A DNA stretch of 64,000 bases from Massiliimalia timonensis (GTDB lineage Bacteria; Bacillota; Clostridia; Oscillospirales; Ruminococcaceae): positions 372,001 through 436,000 of the forward strand of contig NZ_FYDD01000004.1 of the NCBI RefSeq assembly GCF_900186585.1, in the 5' to 3' direction. Below, piece by piece: positions 1 through 8,375 of the stretch (its first letter is position 1; each line of letters opens with the position of its first letter). A program made the translations under genes and the position numbers. The notes under the pieces are model-generated. The model was not told where the DNA came from and did not search any database. It saw only the letters and a list, made by a program, of their open reading frames with translations.

Positions 1-576
1 CACTGGTTTTGTTTCACATTCTTTTGCCAAGCGGTAAAGATCATTTTCTGGGAATAATTCATGTTCCATACCAAATGCCGCTTGGATTTCCCGCAGCCGG
101 CTGGGCTCCTCAATTTCAGCCCGTTCAGGAAGCTGATAAATGTCTGTCAGCGCGGAAAATGCCCCACAGCCGGCATATTGTTCCGGCTTTTTCAGCGCGC
201 ATTTCAACGCTCCATAACCGCCCATAGAAAGCCCCATCACATATGTATCTTCCCGGCGTCCGGAAATACAGAACAGCCGCTTGCAGATTTGGGGCAGTTC
301 TTCAGCAACATAGGTGAAATATTTTAAGCCATAAGCCATATCAGTGTAAAAGCTGCGCTGTACCTCCGGCAGGATAAAGGTAAGGTTATAAGTATCGGCA
401 AGCTGCGGGAGCTGGGCATTTTGCTCCCACGCAAAGGCGTCGTCTGACAGCCCATGCAGCAGGTAGACTACTTTTCCATGTTCGGGCGCATTTAAAATGT
501 CCGCCGGGGTAATAATTGTCAGGTTTGTCCGCATCCCAAGTGCATCAGACTTAATAGAACCGTTAAAATGTGCCAT
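1..576 (-). CDS. Esterase D / tributyrin-esterase-type alpha/beta hydrolase, partial
   Basis: Reading the minus strand from ATG at 576 gives an open frame of 192 codons that runs off the window edge, so the C-terminus is missing. The protein starts MAHFNGSIKSDALGMRTNL and contains a hydrolase oxyanion region (VVYLLHGLSDD, about residues 36-46) and a nucleophile elbow GLSMGGYGALK near residues 114-124, typical of the esterase D / S-formylglutathione hydrolase-like family (Pfam PF00756). Such enzymes cleave short acyl or acetyl esters, often on carbohydrates. There is no signal peptide, so a cytoplasmic enzyme is expected. A GGAGTG ribosome site lies 5-12 bases upstream of the start. Substrate is not deducible. 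The catalytic Asp and His lie in the missing part. Confidence 0.85.
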   Translation of the reverse strand, partial: MAHFNGSIKSDALGMRTNLTIITPADILNAPEHGKVVYLLHGLSDDAFAWEQNAQLPQLADTYNLTFILPEVQRSFYTDMAYGLKYFTYVAEELPQICKRLFCISGRREDTYVMGLSMGGYGALKCALKKPEQYAGCGAFSALTDIYQLPERAEIEEPSRLREIQAAFGMEHELFPENDLYRLAKECETKPV

Positions 577-644
577 AAAACAACACTCCTTTATGATCAT
601 TCTTTTTTTATTATACCATACCCACTGGGGAATACAAGCAAAAA

Positions 645-672
645 CCCTGTATTCCAGTTTAGGAATACAGGG
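645..672 (-). terminator. Rho-independent terminator after glyA
   Basis: An 11-bp perfect inverted repeat (CCCTGTATTCC / GGAATACAGGG, 6-base loop) lies just past the glyA stop. On the minus strand it is followed by TTTTTG, the form expected for the end of the glyA transcript. Confidence 0.85.
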
Positions 673-694
673 GCTTGGTTACACGAAACTGCTT

Positions 695-1948
695 TTACTC
701 GTACAACGGGTATTTTTCACACAGGGCGTTTACTTTTTCCCGGATTTCATCCGCCTTGTTTTCAAAATCAGTAGCGGTCAGGTAAATGCATTCTGCGATC
801 ACTTTCATATCCTCCGGCTTCATGCCGCGGCTGGTGACAGCCGGGGTGCCGATCCGCACGCCGCTGGTGACAAACGGGCTTTCCGGATCATTGGGGATCG
901 CGTTTTTATTTGCGGTGATATACACTTCATCCAAACGGTTTTGCAGTTCTTTCCCTGTGATGTGGAATTTGCGCAGGTCGACCAGCATCAGGTGGTTGTC
1001 CGTCCCGCCGGCTACCAGGTCAAAGCCGTATCCCTGCAATGCTTCTGCCAAAGCTTTGGCATTATCGATTACCGTTTGCCCGTATTCTTTAAAGGAAGGC
1101 TTCAATGCTTCGCCAAGGCAGACCGCTTTCGCTGCGATGATATGCATCAGGGGGCCGCCTTGAGTACCCGGGAAGATCGCTTTGTCAATGGCTTTGGCAA
1201 ACTCTTCTTTGCAGAGGATCAAGCCGCCGCGCGGCCCGCGCAGGGTCTTGTGGGTGGTGGTGGTCACAACATCGGCATAAGGAACCGGGTTTTGATGCAG
1301 CCCGGCTGCAACTAAGCCCGCGATATGCGCCATATCCACCATAAAATAAGCGCCGACTTCTTTGGCGATCTCGCCGATGCGCTCAAAATCAATGGCGCGG
1401 GGATAAGCGGAAGCGCCGGCAACGATCAGTTTTGGTTTATGCTCCAGAGCCAAAGCGCGGATGGTATCGTAATTGAGCATGCCGGTTTCCTCATCCAGCC
1501 CATAGGATACGAAGTTAAAGTACTTTCCAGACATGTTGACCGGGGAACCATGAGTCAAGTGGCCGCCGTGCGCCAAGCTCATCCCCATGACCGTGTCGCC
1601 GGGCTGGAGCAGGGCAAAATAAACGGCAGTGTTTGCCTGTGCACCGGAATGAGGCTGCACATTTGCATGTTCTGCGCCAAATAATTTCTTTGCGCGGTCA
1701 ATCGCAAGCTGTTCTGCCACATCAACGCATTCGCAGCCGCCGTAATACCGCTTGCCAGGGTATCCTTCCGCATATTTGTTGGTCAACACGGAACCCATTG
1801 CCGCCATCACGGCAGGGGACACGATATTTTCACTCGCGATCAATTCGATATTTCTGCGCTGGCGGGAAAGCTCCGCTTTCATAGCGTCGCCAACCTCTTT
1901 GTCATAACTTTCCACCATGCCAATGGTATCCATCATATCCTGAAACAT
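695..1948 (-). CDS. glyA: Serine hydroxymethyltransferase
   Basis: Full-length GlyA (417 residues), a cytoplasmic PLP enzyme that interconverts serine plus tetrahydrofolate with glycine plus 5,10-methylene-tetrahydrofolate and feeds one-carbon units to purine and thymidylate synthesis. Family hallmarks are present: SENIVSPAV near the N-terminus, HGGHLTHG, the PLP-lysine motif [14 protein letters not shown] and FPGTQGGP. The frame could extend upstream, but ATG 1948 is chosen because a GGAGGC ribosome site sits 10-15 bases ahead and homology starts there. It is transcribed alone, away from the gtrA-family gene, with its own promoter and a strong terminator. Confidence 0.97.
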   Translation of the reverse strand: MFQDMMDTIGMVESYDKEVGDAMKAELSRQRRNIELIASENIVSPAVMAAMGSVLTNKYAEGYPGKRYYGGCECVDVAEQLAIDRAKKLFGAEHANVQPHSGAQANTAVYFALLQPGDTVMGMSLAHGGHLTHGSPVNMSGKYFNFVSYGLDEETGMLNYDTIRALALEHKPKLIVAGASAYPRAIDFERIGEIAKEVGAYFMVDMAHIAGLVAAGLHQNPVPYADVVTTTTHKTLRGPRGGLILCKEEFAKAIDKAIFPGTQGGPLMHIIAAKAVCLGEALKPSFKEYGQTVIDNAKALAEALQGYGFDLVAGGTDNHLMLVDLRKFHITGKELQNRLDEVYITANKNAIPNDPESPFVTSGVRIGTPAVTSRGMKPEDMKVIAECIYLTATDFENKADEIREKVNALCEKYPLYE

Positions 1949-1982
1949 AATTCTCACGCCTCCAAAAATCAATATTACTTTC

Positions 1983-2011
1983 ATTATACACAATCCCAGA
2001 TAGAAATTCAA
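1983..2011 (-). promoter_or_regulatory. Predicted sigma-A promoter of glyA
   Basis: On the minus strand TTGAAT (-35, 2006-2011) and TATAAT (-10, 1983-1988) are separated by exactly 17 bases, about 35 bases upstream of the glyA start. Confidence 0.75.
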
Positions 2012-2060
2012 CGCTTTATCAGAACAAAATGATTGAAATTGAAAAAAGCGGCAAAAACTA

Positions 2061-2089
2061 TTGTGGGAACGCTGAAAAACGTTTATAAT
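2061..2089 (+). promoter_or_regulatory. Predicted sigma-A promoter for the GtrA/AEC gene pair
   Basis: TTGTGG (2061-2066), 17-base spacer, TATAAT (2084-2089), 30 bases before the TTG start of the next gene. Confidence 0.65.
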
Positions 2090-2119
2090 AAAAAGGTATT
2101 TAGGAAAGAAGGTACATGA

Positions 2120-2536
2120 TTGGAATACTGGAAAAATATTTACAATAAGTATAAAGAGATTATTTTATACTTATTGTTCGGCGGGTTAACTACCTTGGTA
2201 AATTTTGCGACATATGCGGCATTGGCCCATTTATTGCATTGGCCCACTGTTTTGTCTACTGCGGTTGCATGGTTCCTATCGGTGCTGTTTGCTTATATAA
2301 CGAATAAGATCTGGGTGTTTGAAAGCAGGACGAATACCCTGCGTGCCCTGCTGAGGGAGGCGCTGGCTTTTTTTGCGTGCCGGGTGTTTTCCGGGGTTTT
2401 GGATCTGCTGATCATGTGGGTGTGCGTGGATCTGCTTTTCCTAAACGATCTAGTGATCAAAATTCTTTCCAACGTTTTGGTAGTGGTTCTGAACTACCTA
2501 TTCAGCAAATTATGGATCTTTAAAAAACAATCATAA
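2120..2536 (+). CDS. GtrA-family small membrane protein
   Basis: A 138-residue protein with four predicted membrane helices (about residues 14-34, 42-62, 78-100 and 108-130). It matches the GtrA/DPMS family by size and by motifs such as [16 protein letters not shown] and the C-terminal [11 protein letters not shown]. Family members take part in flipping or transferring undecaprenyl-linked sugars for cell-envelope glycosylation; the sugar here is unknown because no glycosyltransferase is adjacent. The start is TTG at 2120, chosen by the AGGAAAGAAGG ribosome site; the nearby ATG at 2116 is in another frame. The AEC transporter gene follows after 16 bases, so they are probably cotranscribed. Confidence 0.82.
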   Translation: MEYWKNIYNKYKEIILYLLFGGLTTLVNFATYAALAHLLHWPTVLSTAVAWFLSVLFAYITNKIWVFESRTNTLRALLREALAFFACRVFSGVLDLLIMWVCVDLLFLNDLVIKILSNVLVVVLNYLFSKLWIFKKQS

Positions 2537-2552
2537 AAAAGGGAGAAATATT

Positions 2553-3494
2553 ATGGACATCACACTGCGCGTGTTGCAGCAGGTTGCGATCATGCTTCTG
2601 CTGCTGGGGTTAGGCGTGCTGCTTTATCGGATCAAGCTGATTACTGACGAGGGGAACCGGCAGCTGTCCAGCCTGCTTTTGTTTGTCGTCAATCCAGCGT
2701 TGATCTTTATTACATATGATCAGGCGTATGACGAAAAGCATCTGCAAGGGTTGCTTTTGTCCTGTATTTTGACTGCGGCTGGAATTTTTGTGATGATCGT
2801 TTTGTCGCACTTTTTGGTGAAGGACAAGCACAAGGAATATCAGGTGGAACGGTTTGCCGCGACCTACTCTAACTGCGGGTTTATTGGGATCCCTATTGTC
2901 AACGGGGTGTTTGGAAGCGAGGGGGTCTTTTATTTGACCGGTGTGATCACCGTTTTCAACATCTTTGTCTGGACGCACGGAATATTGCTGATGAAAGGCA
3001 GGGAAGGGGAAAAGCTGACGCTGAAAGAAACGGCCAAAAATTTGTTTACCCCGGCCTTGGTAGCGGCTCTTTTGGGACTGATTTTCTATCTGCTGCAAAT
3101 CCCGGTGCCGGAGCTGATTAATGAAAGCATCGGTTATGTGGCGGATATGAACACGCCGCTTGCCATGCTGATCGCAGGGCTGACATTGGCGCAATCGGAC
3201 TTAAAGCGGGTGCTTTTCAACAAACGGCTCTACTACATCAGCTTTTTAAAATTGCTTTTGTACCCGATCATCTTGATCGTATTGTTCTACTGGCTGCCGA
3301 TTGATTCGGTCGTTTTGCTGAGTATTGTCATTTCGCTGGGCGGGCCAGTAGCCGCGGCCTGCACTGCTATGGCTTTGCGGTTTAATAAATCGCCGGTTTA
3401 TGCCTCTGAGCTGTTTGCGATGACAACGCTATTTTCCGCGGTAACTTTGCCGTTAGTAGTCATGTTCCACACGTTGATGGATTTTTTGTTTTAA
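2553..3494 (+). CDS. AEC-family transporter (auxin efflux carrier type)
   Basis: A 313-residue integral membrane protein with about ten hydrophobic segments arranged as two halves, as in the AEC family (PF03547). Characteristic segments are VNPALIFITYDQ in the N-terminal half, YSNCGFIGIPIVNGVFG, and the C-terminal LPLVVMFHTLM. Bacterial AEC proteins move carboxylates such as malate, or other small anions; the substrate cannot be read from sequence. It starts with ATG after GGGAGAA. It lies 16 bases after the GtrA gene and 23 bases before the radical SAM gene, so a multi-gene transcript through 6080 is plausible, though the functions do not obviously belong together. Confidence 0.88.
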   Translation: MDITLRVLQQVAIMLLLLGLGVLLYRIKLITDEGNRQLSSLLLFVVNPALIFITYDQAYDEKHLQGLLLSCILTAAGIFVMIVLSHFLVKDKHKEYQVERFAATYSNCGFIGIPIVNGVFGSEGVFYLTGVITVFNIFVWTHGILLMKGREGEKLTLKETAKNLFTPALVAALLGLIFYLLQIPVPELINESIGYVADMNTPLAMLIAGLTLAQSDLKRVLFNKRLYYISFLKLLLYPIILIVLFYWLPIDSVVLLSIVISLGGPVAAACTAMALRFNKSPVYASELFAMTTLFSAVTLPLVVMFHTLMDFLF

Positions 3495-3517
3495 CTGTAT
3501 AAAGAGGAGAAAGCATT

Positions 3518-5371
3518 TTGAAAGAGATACAACAAGCATTGGACCGTATTTTGCCGCATGTCCAAAAACCGGGACGGTATATCGGAGGAGAATTAAACAG
3601 TATTGTAAAAGACGCGAATACCGTAGATGTGCGTTTTGCGTTCTGTTTCCCAGATACTTATGAGGTGGGAATGTCCCATTTGGGGATGAAGATCCTTTAT
3701 TCTCTGCTCAATTCACTGGACTATGTCTGGTGTGAACGGGTATTCACACCATGGATGGATATGGAGGAGGCGCTCCGCCGGGAGAATGTCCCGCTGTATG
3801 CGCTGGAGAGCCTGGATCCATTGGGAGAATTTGACATTATCGGGTTTACCCTGCAATATGAGCTGTCTTTTACCAATATCTTAAATATGCTGGATATGGC
3901 TGGGATCCCGGTGCTTTGTGAGGAACGGAAGGGGTTAAAAAACCTGGTGGTCGCGGGAGGCCCCTGCGCCTGTAATCCGGAGCCGCTGGCTGATTTTATC
4001 GACCTGTTTATGCTGGGGGAGGGCGAAGACGTCATTGTGGAACTGGTGAGCCTGTACCGCACCGCGAAACAAGAGGATTGGACAAAGGAACATTTTTTGG
4101 AAGCCGCCAACGAACTGGAGGGTGTTTATGTGCCCTCGCTATATGAGGTTTCCTATTACGAGGACGGAAAAATCCGTGCAGTGACACCGAAAAACGGCGC
4201 AAAATTCCCGGTCAAAAAACGGATCGTTCAGGATATGAGTACGACCTTTTATCCCAAAGATTTTGTGGTTCCCTTTATCGACACGGTGCACGACCGGGCG
4301 ATCGTAGAAGTGATGCGCGGCTGTATCCGGGGTTGCCGGTTCTGCCAAGCGGGATTTTTATACCGTCCGCTGCGCGAAAAGGAACCAGAGGTGCTGTGCA
4401 GCCAAGGGAAAAGCCTGTGTGAGACCACTGGATACGAAGAGATTTCGTTGTCCTCTTTGAGTACGTCGGACTACTCGAAGATAGAACCCATGCTGGATGA
4501 TTTGATCGACTATACGGTGGACAACCATATCAATCTTTCTTTGCCCAGCCTGCGGATCGACAACTTTTCCGAAGAGCTGTTGGCAAAGGTGGCGCGGGTG
4601 CGTAAAAGCGGGCTAACCTTTGCACCGGAAGCAGGGACACAGCGTCTGCGCGATGTTATCAATAAGAATATTACGGAAGAAGATATTTTTTCCTCCTGCA
4701 AGATTGCCTTTGAGGGTGGATATACCTCTGTAAAGCTTTACTTCATGCTGGGACTGCCCACCGAAACGATGGAGGACTGTGAAGGAATCATCGAACTTGC
4801 GCAGAAGATCGTAGGGTTTTACCACCGGCTGGAAAACCGTCCAAAAGGAAAACCGGTCAATGTAACGGTATCGGTATCCACCTTTGTGCCAAAACCGTTT
4901 ACCCCGTTTCAGTGGTTTGGGCAGGATACCTTGGAACAGATCGTGAAAAAGCAGAAGCATATGCTGGACTGCATCACCTCACGCAAAATTTCCTTTAAGT
5001 ATCATGCCAGCAAGACCTCGGTGCTGGAAGCGGTGTTCGCCAGAGGCGACCGGCGTTTGGGCAGGGTGATCTATAAAGCATGGCAAAAGGGCTGCTACTT
5101 TGACGGCTGGGATGAGCATTTTTATTTTGACCGCTGGGAAGAAGCGTTAAAGGAATGCGGCCTGACGATTGAATTTTATGCAAACCGTACCCGCGAGATC
5201 GGGGAAGTCTTGCCTTGGAGTCATCTTGATTACGGCGTGACCGAAGCTTTTCTGAGGAAAGAATGGGAAAAAGCACAGCAGGCTGCAACTACGCCGAATT
5301 GCCGGGAGCAGTGCTCCGGGTGCGGCGCAAACAAGCTTTTGGAGAGAAAAGGAGGGAAGTGTGTTGAATAA
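3518..5371 (+). CDS. TIGR03960-family B12-binding radical SAM protein
   Basis: 617 residues. The N-terminal ~200 residues form a B12-binding-like domain (DVRFAFCFPDTYEVGMSHLG and GEGED region), followed by a radical SAM core with the [4Fe-4S] motif C269-x3-C273-x2-C276 (RGCIRGCRFCQ) and FAPEAGTQRLRDVINK. A C-terminal Cys-rich tail (CREQCSGCGANK) may bind another metal. TIGR03960 proteins sit next to a DUF2344 protein in many Firmicutes, as here, where the two genes overlap. Their substrate is not established; a role in tRNA or other RNA modification is often supposed. The start is TTG 3518, placed 8 bases after AGAGGAGA. Confidence 0.92.
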   Translation: MKEIQQALDRILPHVQKPGRYIGGELNSIVKDANTVDVRFAFCFPDTYEVGMSHLGMKILYSLLNSLDYVWCERVFTPWMDMEEALRRENVPLYALESLDPLGEFDIIGFTLQYELSFTNILNMLDMAGIPVLCEERKGLKNLVVAGGPCACNPEPLADFIDLFMLGEGEDVIVELVSLYRTAKQEDWTKEHFLEAANELEGVYVPSLYEVSYYEDGKIRAVTPKNGAKFPVKKRIVQDMSTTFYPKDFVVPFIDTVHDRAIVEVMRGCIRGCRFCQAGFLYRPLREKEPEVLCSQGKSLCETTGYEEISLSSLSTSDYSKIEPMLDDLIDYTVDNHINLSLPSLRIDNFSEELLAKVARVRKSGLTFAPEAGTQRLRDVINKNITEEDIFSSCKIAFEGGYTSVKLYFMLGLPTETMEDCEGIIELAQKIVGFYHRLENRPKGKPVNVTVSVSTFVPKPFTPFQWFGQDTLEQIVKKQKHMLDCITSRKISFKYHASKTSVLEAVFARGDRRLGRVIYKAWQKGCYFDGWDEHFYFDRWEEALKECGLTIEFYANRTREIGEVLPWSHLDYGVTEAFLRKEWEKAQQAATTPNCREQCSGCGANKLLERKGGKCVE

Positions 5372-6080
5372 TACGGCAATGACCGGAAATGTGGAAAACA
5401 TGGCTCAACGAAACCGGCAGATCTTGGCGATGCCGAATGTACGGGTTTTTTACCAGAAAAAAGGCCGTGCAAAATACATTTCTCATCTGGATATTACCCG
5501 GTGTATGCAACGGGCGCTGAAGCGTGCTGGCATTCCTGTTTGGTACACCCAGGGCTTTAACCCTCACATGTACCTGACCTTTGCTCTGCCGTTGGCTTTG
5601 GGCTATGAAAGCGAGTGCGAGTGCATGGATTTTCGCCTTTCCGAACCCATGGATCTGGAAACGGTGAAGGAGCGGCTTGGAAAAGCATTGCCAAGGGATA
5701 TGGCAGTAACAAAGGTGGCTTTGCAGCAGGCAAAGCCGCAGGAAATCGTACAGGCAGAATACGAACTGCGTTTTTTCTGCAATGATCCGGCTCAGCTTAT
5801 TTCCGCTCTGACTGCTTTTTGTGAAAAACCGGAGTTAATCGTGATGAAGCGGACCAAAAAAGGGGAGAAACCGGTTGACTTGAAGCCGGAGTTCCAGCTG
5901 CTGGAGCATTGGCAGGAGGAGGGCTGTGTTGTGTTTCGGGCGCGGTTTACTGCCGGGCAGAAGAACATCAACCCAACGCTGTTGACTGATCTGTTTTTGA
6001 AAGAGAACAACATGCAGGATGTCCTTGTACAGGTTTTGCGCAAGCAGATCTACTTGGCAGACGGAAGCGTGTTTGAGTAA
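5364..6080 (+). CDS. TIGR03936 / DUF2344 radical-SAM-associated protein
   Basis: About 238 residues beginning with the conserved block VRVFYQKKGRAKYISHLD, followed by RALKRAGIPVWYTQGFNPH, both typical of DUF2344 (TIGR03936). It overlaps the end of the radical SAM gene, implying translational coupling, and the two proteins probably act together. GGAGGG at 5351-5356 serves either GTG 5361 (4-base spacing) or TTG 5364 (7-base spacing); the latter spacing is better. The first ~28 residues before the conserved block are not obviously conserved. The molecular function is unknown. Confidence 0.88.
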   Translation: MNNTAMTGNVENMAQRNRQILAMPNVRVFYQKKGRAKYISHLDITRCMQRALKRAGIPVWYTQGFNPHMYLTFALPLALGYESECECMDFRLSEPMDLETVKERLGKALPRDMAVTKVALQQAKPQEIVQAEYELRFFCNDPAQLISALTAFCEKPELIVMKRTKKGEKPVDLKPEFQLLEHWQEEGCVVFRARFTAGQKNINPTLLTDLFLKENNMQDVLVQVLRKQIYLADGSVFE

Positions 6081-6082
6081 AA

Positions 6083-6122
6083 AAATAACCGGTCCTGCAA
6101 AATTTTGCAGGACCGGTTATTT
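6083..6122. terminator. Bidirectional terminator between convergent genes
   Basis: A perfect 20-bp-arm palindrome (ATAACCGGTCCTGCAAAA and its complement) flanked by A/T-rich ends. It serves the DUF2344 gene from the left and the metallophosphoesterase gene from the right, and it includes the last bases of the latter's stop codon. Confidence 0.9.
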
Positions 6123-6957
6123 ATATTTCCGGCTGTAAGTGGATGACAGCGATCTCTGGCCGGTTCATGAACCGGATCGGGACAGGGTAATTGCCCAGCC
6201 CGCTGGACACGAACAGCGTGGAATCCCCTTTGGTATAAAGCCCCTTGGTGCGGGTGATGCTTCCGGTATTTACTCCTCTTTCTGGAAACCATATCCCTTG
6301 GTTATTCAGCGCGCCCACAAATGGAAGACGGACTTGTCCGCCGTGGGTATCTCCACAAAGGGAAAGATCGATCCCAAAACGGGAAAAAGCCTCCAAATTA
6401 TCAATATGTGCCAGCAGGATGTTGTACTGGTTTGGATCTAGTGTAAATTCATTTGCCAGATCAAAGGTAGGGCTGTAGTAAAGATTATTGATCCCATAGA
6501 GGGTCAAATCCGTATTTCCGACGGTGATTTTTTCTTTTCGGTAGTCCAGCACATGGACGTTCCGTTCTTTCAAATCGGATAAAAACTCATCGTTGTTGTC
6601 GTGTTCCCCATTTACCAGATATACGGGATATTTTTTGGACAAATCAGTGATCAAGCGGGTCGCAGTTTCCCGCCCGGAACGGTCACTATGTGTATACATA
6701 TCACCTGTAATTGCGATCAGGTCAGGGCTTTCGTTATCGATCTTTTTAATGAGGGTGCTGTTGTTTATTCCAAAGGACGCGCCGTGCAGGTCAGTCAGCT
6801 GAACAATAGTGATGTCATTTTTGATTTTCTCATGTTTGACAGTCACCTCAGAAACAGTCAGGGTAAAGGTTTCAAACCACCAAAATGCTACCAGAACCAA
6901 AAGAAACAGCAAAAATCCAAGCCAGTGCCGTCGTTTTCGTTTTACATTCTGTTTCAC
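6121..6957 (-). CDS. Membrane-anchored metallophosphoesterase (YkuE-like)
   Basis: 278 residues with one N-terminal membrane helix (about residues 12-30) after a Lys/Arg-rich start, then a calcineurin-like phosphoesterase domain. Metal ligands visible are D56 and H58 (QLTDLHG), D86 (ITGDMYTHS), H119 in NGEHD, H184 (LAHID) and H205 in CGDTHGGQ. Two positions differ from the usual signature: GNH(E/D) is GEHD, so the metal-bridging Asn is replaced by Glu118, and GHTHGGQ is GDTHGGQ. YkuE-type enzymes act on phospholipid head groups or related envelope substrates; the substrate here is unknown. The start is GTG 6957 with GGAGG 9 bases ahead. Confidence 0.85.
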   Translation of the reverse strand: MKQNVKRKRRHWLGFLLFLLVLVAFWWFETFTLTVSEVTVKHEKIKNDITIVQLTDLHGASFGINNSTLIKKIDNESPDLIAITGDMYTHSDRSGRETATRLITDLSKKYPVYLVNGEHDNNDEFLSDLKERNVHVLDYRKEKITVGNTDLTLYGINNLYYSPTFDLANEFTLDPNQYNILLAHIDNLEAFSRFGIDLSLCGDTHGGQVRLPFVGALNNQGIWFPERGVNTGSITRTKGLYTKGDSTLFVSSGLGNYPVPIRFMNRPEIAVIHLQPEI

Positions 6958-7061
6958 AAAAAGCGGCCTCCTTGTTAATTTATGCTCTTATTATAAACAG
7001 AAGTTGTGAACGAGATTTGTCTGACGCTGTAAGGTTTCCTTAAGATATATCCGCACGCAGA

Positions 7062-7091
7062 AAAAGGCCGAAGGGGAACCTTCGGCCTTTT
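7062..7091 (-). terminator. Terminator of the ftsEX-M23-ctpA transcript
   Basis: AAAAGGCCGAAGG - GGAA - CCTTCGGCCTTTT, a 13-bp stem with tetraloop and T-run on both strands, directly after the ctpA stop. Confidence 0.9.
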
Positions 7092-7093
7092 GA

Positions 7094-8290
7094 TCACTGT
7101 ACTTGTGAGTTGATGACTTCGATCGCCTTTTTCAGTTGCGGATCAGTTGTTTCATCTAACGTTGCAAAATTTTGTTCCTGTTCTGCGGTGAGCGTCACCT
7201 CGTAGTCAGGGGCAATGCCTACACCGTTAAAGTTATCACTTTTTGCAGGATTAAAATATCCGGTTGTCAAGCGGATCGCACTTCCATCGCTCAAAGCATA
7301 GGTGGTCTGCATAACGCCTTTCCCATAAGTCGTGGTACCGACTGACTGCGCCTTCCCGTAATCTTTCAGGTCTGCCACAAATAGTTCTGACGCGGAAGCA
7401 GTCTTTCCGTTGGTAAGCGTGATCATCGGCATACTGACCTGGCTGTCATCTGAGGTGGCAAGGACTGTGGTTTCGCCCTTGGCATCGGTTTGTGTTACGA
7501 TATTTCCAGAGGGCAGGAGATAGTCCAGCATTTCAGTAACTGCATCCATATTTCCGCCGCCATTGCCTCGTAGATCAAAAATCAATCCCTTTGCACCGTT
7601 TTTCTGAGCAGTTTCGATCGCCTTTTTAAACTGTTCAGGAGTATTGGCATTAAATTCTGTGATCTTGATATAGCAGTTTGTATCGATCATACGAGAAACG
7701 ATGCTGGGGATTTCTACCTGCTTTCTTTGCAGGGTATAGTCTGTATCCACTGCATCGCGACGCACTGTTACAGTGACCTTTGTGCCAGGTTCACCGCTGA
7801 TCATTTTGATCGCTTCTGTTGCCCCAACTTCTGCAACGTCTTTTCCATCGATCTTTACAATAATATCACCGACCTGTAAGCCACTTTCCGCAGCCGGTGC
7901 GCCGTCATAAATGGAAACAACAGTCATATATCCATTGGTCGGGTCCACAGAAGCCTGGATACCGATCCCGACCAGTTCCCCTTTACTTTCTAACAGGTCG
8001 CGCTCGTATTCCTCCTGGTCGAGATAGGCCGCATAGGGATCCTCTAAACCGTTGATCAAACCAGAAGCCATTTCATCTTTTAAAGCGTCTTCATCAAGTT
8101 CAAACAGGTAGTTATTGCGAACTAGCTTGTCGATCTCCTGTATTTTTTCATACATGCTTTCCCGCTGGCTGACGTTTGAAATCATTTTATTGAACACGCC
8201 CTGCGAGAACAGCATGGTGATTACGAAGGTGATACTTGCAACAACTGCCATAAAGGCAATTGCCGCGCCCAATGAAATCTTTTTATTCAT
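7094..8290 (-). CDS. ctpA: S41 carboxyl-terminal processing protease
   Basis: 398 residues: an N-terminal signal-anchor helix (about 8-29), a PDZ domain (about 105-190, with VGIGIQASVD and SGLQVGDIIVKIDG) and an S41 serine protease domain. The Ser of NGKTASASELF and the Lys of TTTYGKGVMQ form the Ser-Lys catalytic dyad, and LRGNGGG is the conserved family motif. Such exported proteases trim envelope proteins. It is the last gene of a minus-strand cluster with ftsE, ftsX and an M23 hydrolase, an arrangement common in Clostridia, which suggests it tunes peptidoglycan hydrolysis at the division site. A moderate hairpin lies between it and the M23 gene, which could reduce read-through. Confidence 0.94.
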   Translation of the reverse strand: MNKKISLGAAIAFMAVVASITFVITMLFSQGVFNKMISNVSQRESMYEKIQEIDKLVRNNYLFELDEDALKDEMASGLINGLEDPYAAYLDQEEYERDLLESKGELVGIGIQASVDPTNGYMTVVSIYDGAPAAESGLQVGDIIVKIDGKDVAEVGATEAIKMISGEPGTKVTVTVRRDAVDTDYTLQRKQVEIPSIVSRMIDTNCYIKITEFNANTPEQFKKAIETAQKNGAKGLIFDLRGNGGGNMDAVTEMLDYLLPSGNIVTQTDAKGETTVLATSDDSQVSMPMITLTNGKTASASELFVADLKDYGKAQSVGTTTYGKGVMQTTYALSDGSAIRLTTGYFNPAKSDNFNGVGIAPDYEVTLTAEQEQNFATLDETTDPQLKKAIEVINSQVQ

Positions 8291-8338
8291 AGACTCTCCC
8301 TTTCCGGCATAAATTTAGCAAACCAGCTACAAGATAGA

Positions 8339-8363
8339 ATCCTCTGCTGAAATGGCAGAGGAT
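8339..8363 (-). other. Hairpin between M23 hydrolase and ctpA genes
   Basis: ATCCTCTGC / GCAGAGGAT, 9-bp stem with 7-base loop. It lacks a clear T-run on the minus strand, so it is more likely an mRNA-stabilising or attenuating structure than a full terminator. Confidence 0.5.
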
Positions 8364-8375
8364 CCCAAAATAGTC

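Noticed and set aside
497-1315. Long plus-strand open frame opposite glyA
   Set aside because: It is a codon-usage shadow of glyA on the other strand with no RBS or domain.
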